DNA from: Methylobacterium sp.
Lineage (GTDB): Bacteria; Pseudomonadota; Alphaproteobacteria; Rhizobiales; Beijerinckiaceae
Reading direction: 5' to 3'
Assembly: GCA_013823325.1 (NCBI GenBank)
Contig: PNLY01000057.1
Coordinates: 1 to 36,775 of the forward strand
Length of the DNA stretch: 36,775 nucleotides
The position numbers and the translations under genes were made by a program. The number at the start of each line of letters is the position of its first letter. Within the stretch, counting starts at the first letter, position 1. Positions 23,287 through 31,511 of the stretch are shown here, piece after piece. Below the pieces are notes generated by a model, which saw only the letters and a program-made list of their open reading frames with translations, ran no database searches and had not been told where the DNA came from.

Positions 23287-25212
23287 ATGCGGCGGATAGA
23301 CGGAGTTCCAGGAATCCTTCTCGGGCTGTGGTCGGTGGCCGCGGTGCTGGTCCATCTCTGGTTCGCCGGCACCGGCTATCCTGAGCCGCTGGAGCTCGCG
23401 GCGATCCATCTGGCGCTGTTCGTGCCGCCGATCTTCCTGCTCTTCCCAGCCACAGAGCACTCGCCGAAGAACCGGCCCAGCGTGCTCGACCTCGTGCTGT
23501 CGATCTGTGCCTTCGTGCCGAACGTCTACATCTACCTGAACCAGGAGCAGATCTACGAGCGCACCAGCTTCATCGATCCGCTCACACCGGTGCAGTATGT
23601 GCTCGGCACGATGATGGTCGCGACCGTGGTGGAGGCGACCCGCCGCTCGATCTCCTACACGCCGGCCGGGCTCGTCGTCGCGGTGATCGCCTACATGGCG
23701 ATCTGCCATCTGCTGCCGGGCGCCTGGTATTATCGCGAGCTCTCCTTCGCCCACATCACCGAGATCAATTTCCTCTCGGTCGGCAGCGGGCTCTACGGCT
23801 CGCTGACGGTGATGAGCGCGACCATCGTCGCCTCCTTCCTGATCTTCGGCGCGTTGATGCAGGCGAGCGGCATGAGCCGACTCTTCGGCAATTTCGGTGC
23901 GCTCACCGGTGGACGCTTCACCGGCGGGCCGGCCAAGGTCGCGGTGATCTCCTCAGCCCTGTTCGGCACGATGAGCGGCTCCTCCGTCGCCAATGTCGTG
24001 GTCACCGGCTCGATGTCGATCCCGCTGATGAAGCGGCTCGGCTTCCGGCCGGTCTTCGCAGCCGGCATCGAATCGGCGGCGAGCGTCGGCGGGCCGCTGG
24101 TGCCGCCGGTGATGGGCGCCGCCGCCTTCATCATGTCGGAGATGATCGCAGTGCCCTATTCGGCGATCATCGTCGCGGCGGCGATGGGCGCAGCGCTCTA
24201 CTACGTCAACATCCTCGCCGCGGTTCACTACGAGTCGAAGAAGCTCGGCATCGGCGCGATCCCGCGTCACATGCTGCCCAGCCTGTCCGACCTAGGGCGC
24301 GACGCCCATCTCGTCCTGCCGCTCGCGCTGCTGGTGACGATGATGATGATGCGGTTCTCGCCGTACCTCGCAGCCTTCTGGAGCACGATCGCGACGGTCG
24401 TGATCGCAGCGCTGCGCAGCCATACCCGCATGGGACCGCGCGCGCTCTTCATCGCCCTGCGCGATGGCGGCTTCCTGATCTCGATGATCGCGGTCGCCGT
24501 CACCTCGGCCGGCATCATCACGGCGGCCCTGACCGCGACCGGCCTGCTGCTCGCCTTCACCGGCATGATCAAGGCCGCGGCCGGCGGCTCGCTGCTGCTG
24601 CTGGCGCTGCTGATCGCCGGCACCTGCCTGTTCCTCGGCGTCGGCATCCCGACGACACCGGCCTACATCATTACCGCCGCGATCGGGGCGCCGCTGATCG
24701 CCGAGCACGGCGTGACGCCGATCGCAATCCATCTCTTCATCTTCTACTTCGCCGTGCTCGCCGACGCCTCGCCGCCGGTTGCGCCCGTGGCCGACGCGGC
24801 CGCCACCATCGCCGGCGCCCCGCCGATGACGACGGGCTGGTATGCCTGCCGCTTCGCACTCGGCGGCTTCGTCACCGGCATGGCCTATATCTACGAGCCC
24901 GGACTGATCCTGGAGGGATCGCTGTTCGGCATCGTCTCGACGGCGATCGCGCTGTCGACGGGCCTCATCCTGATCTCGGCCGGCCTCGTCGGCTACACCT
25001 GGGGGCCGCTGCCGATCTGGCTGCGCCTCGCCTATGTCACCGCCGGCAGCCTGTGCTCGCTCGCCTATGTCGTACCGGTCTGGCAGCGCGGGCTGATCGG
25101 CCTCGCTTTGGTCGGCGCCACCATCCTGATGAGCCGCATCGCGACCGCGCGCGGCACTGCGCCTGCGCTCAAGCCGGCGCTGGTCAGCCATGCCGAAGGA
25201 GAACTGCGTTGA
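23287..25212 (+). CDS. TRAP transporter fused permease (TAXI type, 4TM/12TM)
   Basis: A 641-residue inner-membrane protein with some 16-18 hydrophobic segments. It is the fused permease that works with TAXI-type binding proteins; its partner is encoded at the far end of the operon (29878-30861). Family markers include ALFGTMSGSSVANVVVTGS, GIESAASVGGPLVPPVMGAAAF, LFLGVGIPTTPAYII and YFAVLADASPPVAPVADAAA. The ATG at 23287 is chosen because the protein becomes hydrophobic soon after; upstream sequence in the same frame belongs to the operator region. The Shine-Dalgarno sequence is weak. The following racemase gene overlaps its stop (TTGA). It imports the substrate degraded by the operon, probably a small organic or amino acid. 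Confidence 0.92.
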   Translation: MRRIDGVPGILLGLWSVAAVLVHLWFAGTGYPEPLELAAIHLALFVPPIFLLFPATEHSPKNRPSVLDLVLSICAFVPNVYIYLNQEQIYERTSFIDPLTPVQYVLGTMMVATVVEATRRSISYTPAGLVVAVIAYMAICHLLPGAWYYRELSFAHITEINFLSVGSGLYGSLTVMSATIVASFLIFGALMQASGMSRLFGNFGALTGGRFTGGPAKVAVISSALFGTMSGSSVANVVVTGSMSIPLMKRLGFRPVFAAGIESAASVGGPLVPPVMGAAAFIMSEMIAVPYSAIIVAAAMGAALYYVNILAAVHYESKKLGIGAIPRHMLPSLSDLGRDAHLVLPLALLVTMMMMRFSPYLAAFWSTIATVVIAALRSHTRMGPRALFIALRDGGFLISMIAVAVTSAGIITAALTATGLLLAFTGMIKAAAGGSLLLLALLIAGTCLFLGVGIPTTPAYIITAAIGAPLIAEHGVTPIAIHLFIFYFAVLADASPPVAPVADAAATIAGAPPMTTGWYACRFALGGFVTGMAYIYEPGLILEGSLFGIVSTAIALSTGLILISAGLVGYTWGPLPIWLRLAYVTAGSLCSLAYVVPVWQRGLIGLALVGATILMSRIATARGTAPALKPALVSHAEGELR

Positions 25213-25931
25213 ACGAGCGGAAGAAGACCTATTACGGCGTGAGCGTCGGCATCCTGATGGTGCGCTCCTATTTCGAGCGCTTCCTCGGCGATATCGGCCA
25301 TGCCGGCACCTGGAACTTCCCGGTGCAGTACCGCATCGTCCATGACGCGATCCCGGCGCGGATGACCGACCTCCACAATGTCGACCTGCTCGACAAGTTC
25401 AAGGCGGCGGCGCAGGAGCTGATCGACGCTGGCGTCGATGGCATCACCACCACCTGCGGCTTCCTTTCGATCTACCAGCGCGAGCTAGCCGAGTTTTGCT
25501 CCGTGCCGGTCGCGACCAGCGCCCTGCTGCAGGTGCCGATGGTCGAGCGGTTGATCCCGGCCTCGAAGCGCGTCGGCGTCCTCACCTACAACGCGGCCTC
25601 GCTGAGCGGGCGCTATTTCGAGGGTGTCGGAGTCGCCGCCGATACGCCGGTCGTCGGCATGCCGCAGGACAGCGAGTTCGTCCGTTCGATCCGCGACGGC
25701 GACAACAGTGTTCCCTTCGACACCCTGCGCGTCGAGGTGCTGGAGGCGGCCGGCCGGCTGCTGCGCGAGAATCCGAATATCGGCGCGATCGTCTCCGAAT
25801 GCACCAATCTCACGCCTTACAGCGCCGACATCGTCGATAAATTCGGTGTGCCGGTCTATGACGCTGTGTCGCTGGTGAACTGGTTCCATGCCGGCTTGCG
25901 GCCACGCCGCTTCCGGCAGGACGAGCGCTGA
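25209..25931 (+). CDS. Aspartate/glutamate racemase family protein
   Basis: A 240-residue protein of the Asp/Glu/hydantoin racemase superfamily, which uses two cysteines in facing half-domains to move a proton at an alpha carbon. Both are present: Cys83 in GVDGITTTCGFLSIYQ and Cys198 in IGAIVSECTNLTPYS. The start is a TTG at 25209 overlapping the TRAP stop codon (TTGA), strongly supported by AAGGAG 7 bases upstream; no ATG is available nearby. In this operon it may convert one enantiomer of an amino or imino acid into the form oxidised by the flavin dehydrogenase that follows. Members of this superfamily also include decarboxylases and maleate isomerases, so racemase activity is not proven. 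Confidence 0.85.
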   Translation: MNERKKTYYGVSVGILMVRSYFERFLGDIGHAGTWNFPVQYRIVHDAIPARMTDLHNVDLLDKFKAAAQELIDAGVDGITTTCGFLSIYQRELAEFCSVPVATSALLQVPMVERLIPASKRVGVLTYNAASLSGRYFEGVGVAADTPVVGMPQDSEFVRSIRDGDNSVPFDTLRVEVLEAAGRLLRENPNIGAIVSECTNLTPYSADIVDKFGVPVYDAVSLVNWFHAGLRPRRFRQDER

Positions 25932-25940
25932 GGCGCTGGC

Positions 25941-27065
25941 ATGGCGGCGGGAACCGAGATCGCGATCGTCGGAGGCGGGCTGGTCGGCACCGCAATCGGG
26001 CTCGGGCTCGTGCGCGGCGGGGCAAGCGTCGCGCTCTATGACGAGGGCGACGTCGCGCACCGCGCCGCCCGCGGCAATCTCGGCAATGTCTGGGTGCAGG
26101 GCAAAGGGCTGGCGAGCCCACCCTATGCCGAGCTCACCCGCCGCGCCGCCCTGGCCTGGCGCGACTTCGCCGCTGAGCTAACGGACGAAACCGGGATCGA
26201 CCTGCGTTTCCGGCAGGACGGCGCCTTCTTCTGCTGCTTTTCGCCCGAGGAGCTCGACAAGCGCGCCGGACAGCTGGAGGCGGCCGAGGCGCGCTCGCAG
26301 ATCCCGAGCGGCTATGCGCGGGCGAGCCTTTCCGACATGCGGGCCGATTTCCCGATGCTCGGCGACGGCGTCGCGGGCGCGACCTTCTGCAAGCTCGACG
26401 GCATGGTCGATCCGCTGCGCCTGCTACGCGCCCTGCTCGCCGCCTTCCAGAAGCGCGGCGGGCGCTATCTGCCGCGTGCGCGGGTCGAAAGCATCGCGCC
26501 GGACGCTGGCGGCTTCCGCATCGCCTCCGCCACCGGCGAGGGCCATGCCGACCGGCTGGTGCTGGCGGCCGGGCTCGGCAATGCGCGCCTCGCGCCGCAA
26601 CTCGGACTGGAAGCGCCGGTGCGCCCGGTGCGCGGCCAGATCCTGATCACCGAGAAATTGCGCCCGTTCATGCCGCGCGGCATCAGCTTCATCCGCCAGA
26701 CAGCCGATGGCGGGCTGATCTGCGGGGAATCCTCTGAGGAAGCCGGTTTCGAGGAAGCCACCACCCGTAATGTCCTGCAGGACACGGCCCGACGCGCCAC
26801 CGCCGTCTTCCCCTTCCTGCGCGATGTCCGGGCCGTGCGCGCCTGGGGCGCGCTCAGGGTGATGAGCCCGGATGGGCAGCCGATCTACCAGCGCTCGGCC
26901 AGCCATCCGCAGGCCTTCCTGACCTCGGTCCATAGCGGAGTCACGCTCGCGCCCTTCCATGCCGGCCCGCTCGCCGACGCCATCCGCAGCGGCGCGCTAC
27001 CCGACGATATCGCCCTCCCCTTCTCCCCGGCCCGCTTCCATGTTCAAGCAACTCGCGCAGCCTGA
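25941..27065 (+). CDS. FAD-dependent oxidoreductase, DAO family (small flavin subunit of three-part dehydrogenase)
   Basis: A 374-residue D-amino-acid-oxidase-fold protein. The FAD-binding IVGGGLVGTAIGLGL is at the N-terminus and ends in an acidic residue of the YDEGD strand; the closing SVHSGVTLAPFHAGPLAD motif matches HcnC, opine oxidase subunit B and D-hydroxyproline dehydrogenase beta. Next come the [2Fe-2S] protein and the large NAD/FAD-fold protein, which together make the heteromeric membrane-associated or soluble dehydrogenase seen in those systems. It oxidises the C-N bond of an amine or imino acid and passes electrons to the partner subunits. The ATG at 25941 follows GAGG by 7 bases. 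Its 3' end overlaps the next gene by 26 bases. Substrate identity (opine, hydroxyproline or other) is open. Confidence 0.88.
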   Translation: MAAGTEIAIVGGGLVGTAIGLGLVRGGASVALYDEGDVAHRAARGNLGNVWVQGKGLASPPYAELTRRAALAWRDFAAELTDETGIDLRFRQDGAFFCCFSPEELDKRAGQLEAAEARSQIPSGYARASLSDMRADFPMLGDGVAGATFCKLDGMVDPLRLLRALLAAFQKRGGRYLPRARVESIAPDAGGFRIASATGEGHADRLVLAAGLGNARLAPQLGLEAPVRPVRGQILITEKLRPFMPRGISFIRQTADGGLICGESSEEAGFEEATTRNVLQDTARRATAVFPFLRDVRAVRAWGALRVMSPDGQPIYQRSASHPQAFLTSVHSGVTLAPFHAGPLADAIRSGALPDDIALPFSPARFHVQATRAA

Positions 27066-27351
27066 CCGGCCTCTGGTCGGCATCGTCCTGTCCGGCCGCG
27101 CCGTCAGCGCGCCCGAGGGCGAGACCCTGGCGGCCGTGCTGCTGCGCGAGGGCTTCGGGGCGTTCCGCACCACGCCGGCCGGCGGGCGCGAGCGCGCCGC
27201 CTATTGCATGATGGGCGTCTGCTTCGACTGCCTCGTCACCATCGACGGCCGGCCGAACCGCCAGGCCTGCCAGGAGCGCGTGCGCGCCGGCATCTGCGTC
27301 GAGCCGCAGCAGGGCGCTGCCCTCCTCCCTGCGATCGGGAGCAAGGCATGA
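27040..27351 (+). CDS. [2Fe-2S] ferredoxin-like subunit of three-part dehydrogenase
   Basis: This 103-residue plant-type ferredoxin-fold protein has cysteines Cys56, Cys61, Cys64 and Cys77 (YCMMGVCFDCLVTIDG then RQACQ), the pattern of the small gamma subunits of hydroxyproline or opine dehydrogenases and of the N-terminal part of HcnA. It carries electrons between the two flavin subunits encoded on either side. It starts inside the end of the preceding gene (26-base overlap) and its stop overlaps the start of the next (ATGA), so the three subunits are translationally coupled. Confidence 0.9.
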   Translation: MFKQLAQPDRPLVGIVLSGRAVSAPEGETLAAVLLREGFGAFRTTPAGGRERAAYCMMGVCFDCLVTIDGRPNRQACQERVRAGICVEPQQGAALLPAIGSKA

Positions 27352-28742
27352 GCGGGAGCGTCGACCTCGCCATCATCGGCGCGGGACCGGCCGGCATGGC
27401 CGCTGCAATCACTGCGCGCCGGCATGGGCTCAGCGTCGCGGTGATCGACGAACAGCCGGCTCCAGGCGGGCAGGTCTTCCGGGCCGTCACCGAGCCGGCG
27501 CCGCTACCCGCTGCGGTGCTTGGCCCCGACTACAATGCCGGACGGATATTGGCGGAGCGCTTCCTCGCCTGCGGCGCCGATTACCGGCCGGGCTCGCTGG
27601 TCTGGCAGGAGGAGAAGGGCACACTCGACCTCACCGGGCAGGACGGCCCGCAAAGCCTGCAGGCGCGGCGGATCATCCTCGCAAGCGGGGCGATGGAGCG
27701 GCCCTTCCCGATTCCCGGCTGGACGCTGCCCGGCGTCATGACGGCCGGCGCCGCCCAGATCCTGCTCAAGGCCGCCGCTAGCGCCGCCCCCGGCGCTGTC
27801 TTCGCCGGCAGCGGGCCGCTGATCTATCTCATCGTCGCGCAATATGCCCGTGCCGGCGTCCCGGTCGCCGCCCTGCTCGATACGACGCCACGTGGAGCAA
27901 GGCTGAAGGCGTTGCGCCATCTGCCGAGCGCGCTGATGGCACCGTCCTATCTGCGCAAGGGCCTCGGCCTGCTGGCGGAGATCAGGCGGGCCGGCATCAA
28001 GGTCGTCAGGCATGTCGAGGCGCTGCGGATCGAGGGCGAAAGCGCCGTCCGCAGCATCAGCTGGCAGGCCGGCGGCAAGCGCGGCGAGATCGCGACCGGG
28101 ACGGTCTTCCTGCACCAGGGCGTCATTCCCAACGTCAATCTCGCCATGGCGCTCGGCTGCCGCCATGTCTTCGACGAGAGCCAGCGCTGCTGGCGGCCGG
28201 AGCGCGATCGCTGGGGCCGCTCGAGCCGCGACGACATCCTGATCGCCGGCGACGCCGGCGGCATCCTCGGCGCCGCCAGCGCGGAGCTCACCGGCGAGAT
28301 CGCGGCGCTGGCAGCCTGCGCCGATCTCGGTCGCCTGTCGCAGGAAGCCGCCGAGCGCGCCGCCGCGCCGGTTTTCGGCATGCTGCGCCGCGAGAGCGCG
28401 ATCCGGCCCTTCCTCGAAGCGCTTTACCGGCCGGCGCCGCAATTCCTCGCGCCCCGCGACGACGACACGCTCATCTGCCGCTGCGAGGAGGTGACGCGCG
28501 GGGCGGTCGCCGCCGCCGTCGCCGAGCAATGCCAGGGGCCGAACCAGCTCAAGGCGTTCACGCGGGCCGGCATGGGGCCGTGCCAGGGACGGATGTGCGG
28601 CCACAGCATCACCGAGACGATGGCCGCCCTGACCGGACGGCCGCCGGCCGAGATCGGCCATCTGCGCATCCGCATGCCGGTGAAACCGGTGACCCTCGGC
28701 GACATCGCCGGGCCAAGCGAGCAAGGGAGGAACGCAGCATGA
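27348..28742 (+). CDS. NAD(P)/FAD-dependent oxidoreductase with C-terminal BFD-like [2Fe-2S] domain (large subunit)
   Basis: A 464-residue flavoprotein of the HcnB / opine oxidase subunit A type. The FAD-binding IIGAGPAGMAAAITARRHG comes first. A thioredoxin-reductase-like centre has ASGAMERPFPIPGWTLPGV, ending in IAGDAGGILGA. The C-terminal bacterioferredoxin-ferredoxin-like domain has Cys377 and Cys379 (ICRCEE) and Cys412 and Cys417 (GPCQGRMCG) for a second iron-sulfur cluster. It is the alpha subunit that passes electrons onward in the three-part dehydrogenase. The ATG overlaps the stop of the ferredoxin gene (ATGA) and is preceded by a GGGAG-type site. All cofactor motifs are intact. Confidence 0.92.
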   Translation: MSGSVDLAIIGAGPAGMAAAITARRHGLSVAVIDEQPAPGGQVFRAVTEPAPLPAAVLGPDYNAGRILAERFLACGADYRPGSLVWQEEKGTLDLTGQDGPQSLQARRIILASGAMERPFPIPGWTLPGVMTAGAAQILLKAAASAAPGAVFAGSGPLIYLIVAQYARAGVPVAALLDTTPRGARLKALRHLPSALMAPSYLRKGLGLLAEIRRAGIKVVRHVEALRIEGESAVRSISWQAGGKRGEIATGTVFLHQGVIPNVNLAMALGCRHVFDESQRCWRPERDRWGRSSRDDILIAGDAGGILGAASAELTGEIAALAACADLGRLSQEAAERAAAPVFGMLRRESAIRPFLEALYRPAPQFLAPRDDDTLICRCEEVTRGAVAAAVAEQCQGPNQLKAFTRAGMGPCQGRMCGHSITETMAALTGRPPAEIGHLRIRMPVKPVTLGDIAGPSEQGRNAA

Positions 28743-29134
28743 GCAGCAGGCCGAAGCCGATTTCCTATGAGGAAGCGTCGCCCGAAGCGCGCGCCGTGAT
28801 CGACGACATCAAGCGCAGCCGCAACCTGCCGGATGTCAACGACTTCTGGAAATACCTCGCCCGCGATCCCAAGACGCTGAAGCGGACCTGGGAGAGCATC
28901 AAGGAGGTGATGGCGCCGGGCGCGCTCGACCCGCTGACCAAGGAGCTGGTCTATCTCGCCGTCAGCGTCACCAATAATTGCACCTATTGCATCGCCAGCC
29001 ACACCGCCGCCGCCCGGAAGGCCGGGATGAGCGAGGAGATGTTCGCCGAGCTCGTCGCGGTGATCGGAATGGCCAACGAGACCAATCGGCTGGTCACCGC
29101 CTATCGCGTGCCGGTCGATCCGGCCTTCGACTGA
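28739..29134 (+). CDS. Carboxymuconolactone decarboxylase / AhpD-like protein
   Basis: A 131-residue protein of the AhpD/CMD fold. The redox motif NCTYCIASH supplies Cys81, Cys84 and His88, preceded by Glu69, which is the ExxxCxxCxxxH signature of AhpD-type peroxidases rather than true CMD. The ATG overlaps the stop of the large dehydrogenase subunit (ATGA), with GGGAGG upstream. It could protect against peroxide formed by the flavin enzymes or act on an operon intermediate; the fold alone does not decide. Confidence 0.88.
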   Translation: MSSRPKPISYEEASPEARAVIDDIKRSRNLPDVNDFWKYLARDPKTLKRTWESIKEVMAPGALDPLTKELVYLAVSVTNNCTYCIASHTAAARKAGMSEEMFAELVAVIGMANETNRLVTAYRVPVDPAFD

Positions 29135-29142
29135 GCAGAGCA

Positions 29143-29844
29143 ATGGCAAACGACATCCAGGGCCGCCTCGCCGCGATCGGCACGCCGACGCTGTCGAGCC
29201 AGTTGATCAAGCACGGCCTGCGCCAGAGCTATCTGTCCGGCCCGCGCCGGCTGGTCGGCGACAGCGCGCTCTGCGGCCCGGCCTTCACCTTGCGCTTCGT
29301 GCCGGCCCGCGACGACAAGGCGGTTCCCGCGAGCTATGGCTGGCCCGGCGCCCTGCCGGCTGCGATCGATGCGGCACCGCCCGGCAGCATCGTCGTCATC
29401 GACGCGCGCGGAAACCCCGCTGCCGGGACGGTCGGCGACATCTTCGCCGATCGCCTGCGGCTCAAAGGCATCCAGGCGATCGTCAGCGACGGCGTCGTGC
29501 GTGACCTGCCGGGCCTGCGCCAGGTCGGCCTGCCGATCTGGGCCAGCGGCACCGCTTCGCCGCCCTCGATCGGCGGTCTCAGCTTCGCCGGCTGGGGCGA
29601 GCCGATCGGCTGCGGCGACGCCGCGATCTGGCCGGGAGACCTGATCGTCGCCGACGAGGACGGCGTCCTCGTCGTCCCGCCCGAGCTCGCCGAGGAGATC
29701 GCCGCCGGCGGCGAGAAGCAGAACCGCTTTGAACTCTGGGTGCAGAAGCGGGTCGCGGCCGGCGCGCAACTCGTCGGGCTCTACCCCGCCGATGCAAAGA
29801 CGCTCGCCGAGTTCGAAGCAGACGACGCCGCCCGAACCGCCTGA
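29143..29844 (+). CDS. RraA / 4-hydroxy-4-methyl-2-oxoglutarate aldolase-like protein
   Basis: A 233-residue member of the RraA fold, which includes the HMG/CHA aldolase that splits 4-hydroxy-4-methyl-2-oxoglutarate to pyruvate, oxaloacetate decarboxylases and the RNase E inhibitor. The active-site segment is complete: GTVGDIFADRLRLKGI (Gly98-Asp99) then SDGVVRDLPG with Arg120 and Asp121, which bind pyruvate and magnesium in the aldolases. In a catabolic operon an aldolase or decarboxylase acting on a 2-oxo acid is far more likely than RNase control. It starts 8 bases after the AhpD-like gene, with a weak ribosome binding site. Confidence 0.88.
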   Translation: MANDIQGRLAAIGTPTLSSQLIKHGLRQSYLSGPRRLVGDSALCGPAFTLRFVPARDDKAVPASYGWPGALPAAIDAAPPGSIVVIDARGNPAAGTVGDIFADRLRLKGIQAIVSDGVVRDLPGLRQVGLPIWASGTASPPSIGGLSFAGWGEPIGCGDAAIWPGDLIVADEDGVLVVPPELAEEIAAGGEKQNRFELWVQKRVAAGAQLVGLYPADAKTLAEFEADDAARTA

Positions 29845-29877
29845 ACCATCCCTCTCACCATGATCGGAGCCTCACCG

Positions 29878-30861
29878 ATGGCACGCCTCCTCCCGCGTCT
29901 CTCGCTGCTGGCGCTCTTCGGCGCCATGCTCGCCGCGCCCTTGCCGGCTACGGCCCAGAGCAAGAACCTCGAATGGACCTCGGGCTCGCCCGGCGGCGCC
30001 TGGTTCACCCAGACCACCGGCGTCTCGACCCTGGTGATGGAGGCGACGCCGGGGGTGAACATCCGCATCGTCCCCGGCGGCGGCAAGGATAATCCCAGCC
30101 GTATCCAGGCGGGCTTGAGCCAGATCGGCATGGGCATCGACTTTCTCAGCGCCGCGGCGCTGAAGGGCGAGGAACCCTACAAGCAGAAGCACGACAAGCT
30201 GCGCACGCTCGGCTCGACCGGCGTCGACGTCTATTTCATGGTCTACGTACCGGTCGAGGAGAAGCGCTCGCTCGCCGAGATCCTCGCCGATCCCAAGCTC
30301 ACCATCGGCGTGACCTCGGCCGCGACCTCCGAGCACCTGACATTGCAGCGCGCGCTCGAGCATTACGGCAATTCCTTCGCCAAGATCCGCGCGGGCGGCG
30401 GCAAGGTGGTGATCTCGGCCTATGGCGAATTGATCCAGGGCTTCAACGACAACCAGTTCAGCGTGCTCTGGACGGCAGGCGAGATCCCCTCGGGCCTGGC
30501 AAGCCAGATCGTCGACGGCCGGCGCAAGGTGAAATTCGCCGCTTTCCCGACCGAGCTGCAGAACGCCCTGACCGAGAAGTTCGGCTACTCGAAGGGCACC
30601 ATCCCGGCCGGAACCTTCCCGGAGCTCCAGAGCAGCGACATCTCGGTCTCCTCGATGGGCAACATCTATCTGGTCTCCTCGGAGCTCCCGGACGACTTCG
30701 TCTATGCGATGACCAAGGCGATCATCGCCAACAAGCCGCGCCTGGCGAACATCTACCAGGCCATGGGTCGCTACGACCCCGCCACCGCCTGGAAGACGCA
30801 GCCGGTGCCGCTGCATCCGGGCGCCGAAAAGGCCTTCCGCGAGGCCGGCTTCCTGAAATAG
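29878..30861 (+). CDS. TAXI family TRAP transporter substrate-binding protein
   Basis: A 327-residue periplasmic binding protein. The signal peptide MARLLPRLSLLALFGAMLA ends near ATAQS. The mature start WTSGSPGGAWFTQTTG is the family's ligand-loop motif, followed by VNIRIVPGGGKDNPSRIQAG and the closing MGRYDPATAWKTQPVPLHPGA. TAXI proteins deliver glutamate-like or other small ligands to fused TRAP permeases such as the one encoded at 23287. The ATG at 29878 is chosen for GGAG (29866-29869) 8 bases upstream and because the signal peptide begins there; an ATG at 29860 lacks a site. It is the last gene of the operon and is followed by a strong hairpin. Confidence 0.92.
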   Translation: MARLLPRLSLLALFGAMLAAPLPATAQSKNLEWTSGSPGGAWFTQTTGVSTLVMEATPGVNIRIVPGGGKDNPSRIQAGLSQIGMGIDFLSAAALKGEEPYKQKHDKLRTLGSTGVDVYFMVYVPVEEKRSLAEILADPKLTIGVTSAATSEHLTLQRALEHYGNSFAKIRAGGGKVVISAYGELIQGFNDNQFSVLWTAGEIPSGLASQIVDGRRKVKFAAFPTELQNALTEKFGYSKGTIPAGTFPELQSSDISVSSMGNIYLVSSELPDDFVYAMTKAIIANKPRLANIYQAMGRYDPATAWKTQPVPLHPGAEKAFREAGFLK

Positions 30862-30908
30862 GCCGGGATCGCCGCCGGCAGCTTTCGCGCCGTCTCATGG
30901 CGCCCCAT

Positions 30909-30942
30909 GATCGGGCCCGCGCAGGGATGCGCGGGCCCGATC
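30909..30942 (+). terminator. Strong hairpin after the catabolic operon
   Basis: A perfect 14-bp GC-rich stem (30909-30922 with 30929-30942, arms GATCGGGCCCGCGC and complement) and a 6-base loop lie 48 bases after the TAXI gene stop. The tail AAATTAT is not a T run, so it may work as a stabilising 3' structure rather than a classical intrinsic terminator. It precedes the ribosome binding site of the small lipoprotein gene by about 40 bases. Confidence 0.6.
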
Positions 30943-30996
30943 AAATTATCGCCCCATGCGCCTGCTCGACTTGCAGCTTCGAAAGGAGGGACAACC

Positions 30997-31206
30997 ATGC
31001 GCATAGCACTCGCGGCAATCGCCATCGTTCTCGCCGGCTGCAGTGGAGGCGACAGCTCGCGCGGCGTCGCGAGGAATCTGACCGTCGGCACGGAGCAATG
31101 CTCGAAATTCAAATGGGGCACGCCGGAGATGGCTGCCTGCCTCGACCGCGCCGCGGAACAGCAATCTGCGACCATCGCCAGCCCGAAGGACGCCGACAGC
31201 AGCTGA
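30997..31206 (+). CDS. Small lipoprotein
   Basis: A 69-residue protein with a short signal and a lipobox LAGC, Cys15 being the lipidated residue (MRIALAAIAIVLAGCSGGD). The mature part is polar and contains two further cysteines, in EQCSKFKWGTPEMAACLDRAA. The AAAGGAGG site 7 bases before the ATG is among the strongest in the window. The segment resembles small alphaproteobacterial entericidin-like or hypothetical lipoproteins but no family is claimed. It sits between a hairpin and a mini-protein gene and is probably a stand-alone unit. Confidence 0.75.
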   Translation: MRIALAAIAIVLAGCSGGDSSRGVARNLTVGTEQCSKFKWGTPEMAACLDRAAEQQSATIASPKDADSS

Positions 31207-31268
31207 TCTCAGGGCGATTTCGATTTTGTTCCATGCGCTGGCGGGTATCCCGCACCCGCTAAGATTGC

Positions 31269-31297
31269 TTGTGCGATGCAGCAATAGTTCATATCTA
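31269..31297 (+). promoter_or_regulatory. Possible promoter for the His/Glu-rich mini-protein
   Basis: TTGTGC (31269-31274) and TATCTA (31292-31297) are spaced by 17 bases, in a locally AT-rich stretch about 45 bases ahead of the mini-protein start. This is a plausible housekeeping-type promoter by spacing and partial consensus only. Confidence 0.3.
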
Positions 31298-31341
31298 ACT
31301 CGTGCCTGAAGCAACCTCCCACGTTTCGAAAGGAGCGATCC

Positions 31342-31473
31342 ATGCTGGAACGGCACGATTGTGAGTGCGCGCTCGAGACCGAGCACGACCACGAGGAGAA
31401 CCACGAAGCGCAGCAGCAGGACGCCACCGAAGCGTTCTCTCCGCGTGACCACCAGGCAGGCTTCTGGAGCTAG
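31342..31473 (+). CDS. Mini-protein, 43 residues, His/Glu-rich
   Basis: A short frame with a very good start context: AAAGGAG 6 bases before the ATG, a possible promoter upstream and a strong hairpin (31487-31511) 14 bases past the stop. The peptide begins MLERHDCECALETEHDHEEN and has 5 His, 9 Glu and a CEC pair in its first half, giving an acidic, potentially metal-binding surface. It ends in QAGFWS. It has no signal peptide or membrane segment. No family is recognised. The promoter-site-ORF-terminator layout is the main evidence that it is real. Confidence 0.55.
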   Translation: MLERHDCECALETEHDHEENHEAQQQDATEAFSPRDHQAGFWS

Positions 31474-31486
31474 CCAGTCAAGGCAA

Positions 31487-31511
31487 GGCGGAGGGCGCGG
31501 CGCCCTCCGCC
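31487..31511 (+). terminator. Hairpin after the mini-protein gene
   Basis: GGCGGAGGGC (31487-31496) pairs with GCCCTCCGCC (31502-31511) around a 5-base loop, a very stable stem located 14 bases after the mini-protein stop codon. It lacks a directly adjacent T run; a CTTTTG lies further on. Confidence 0.5.
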
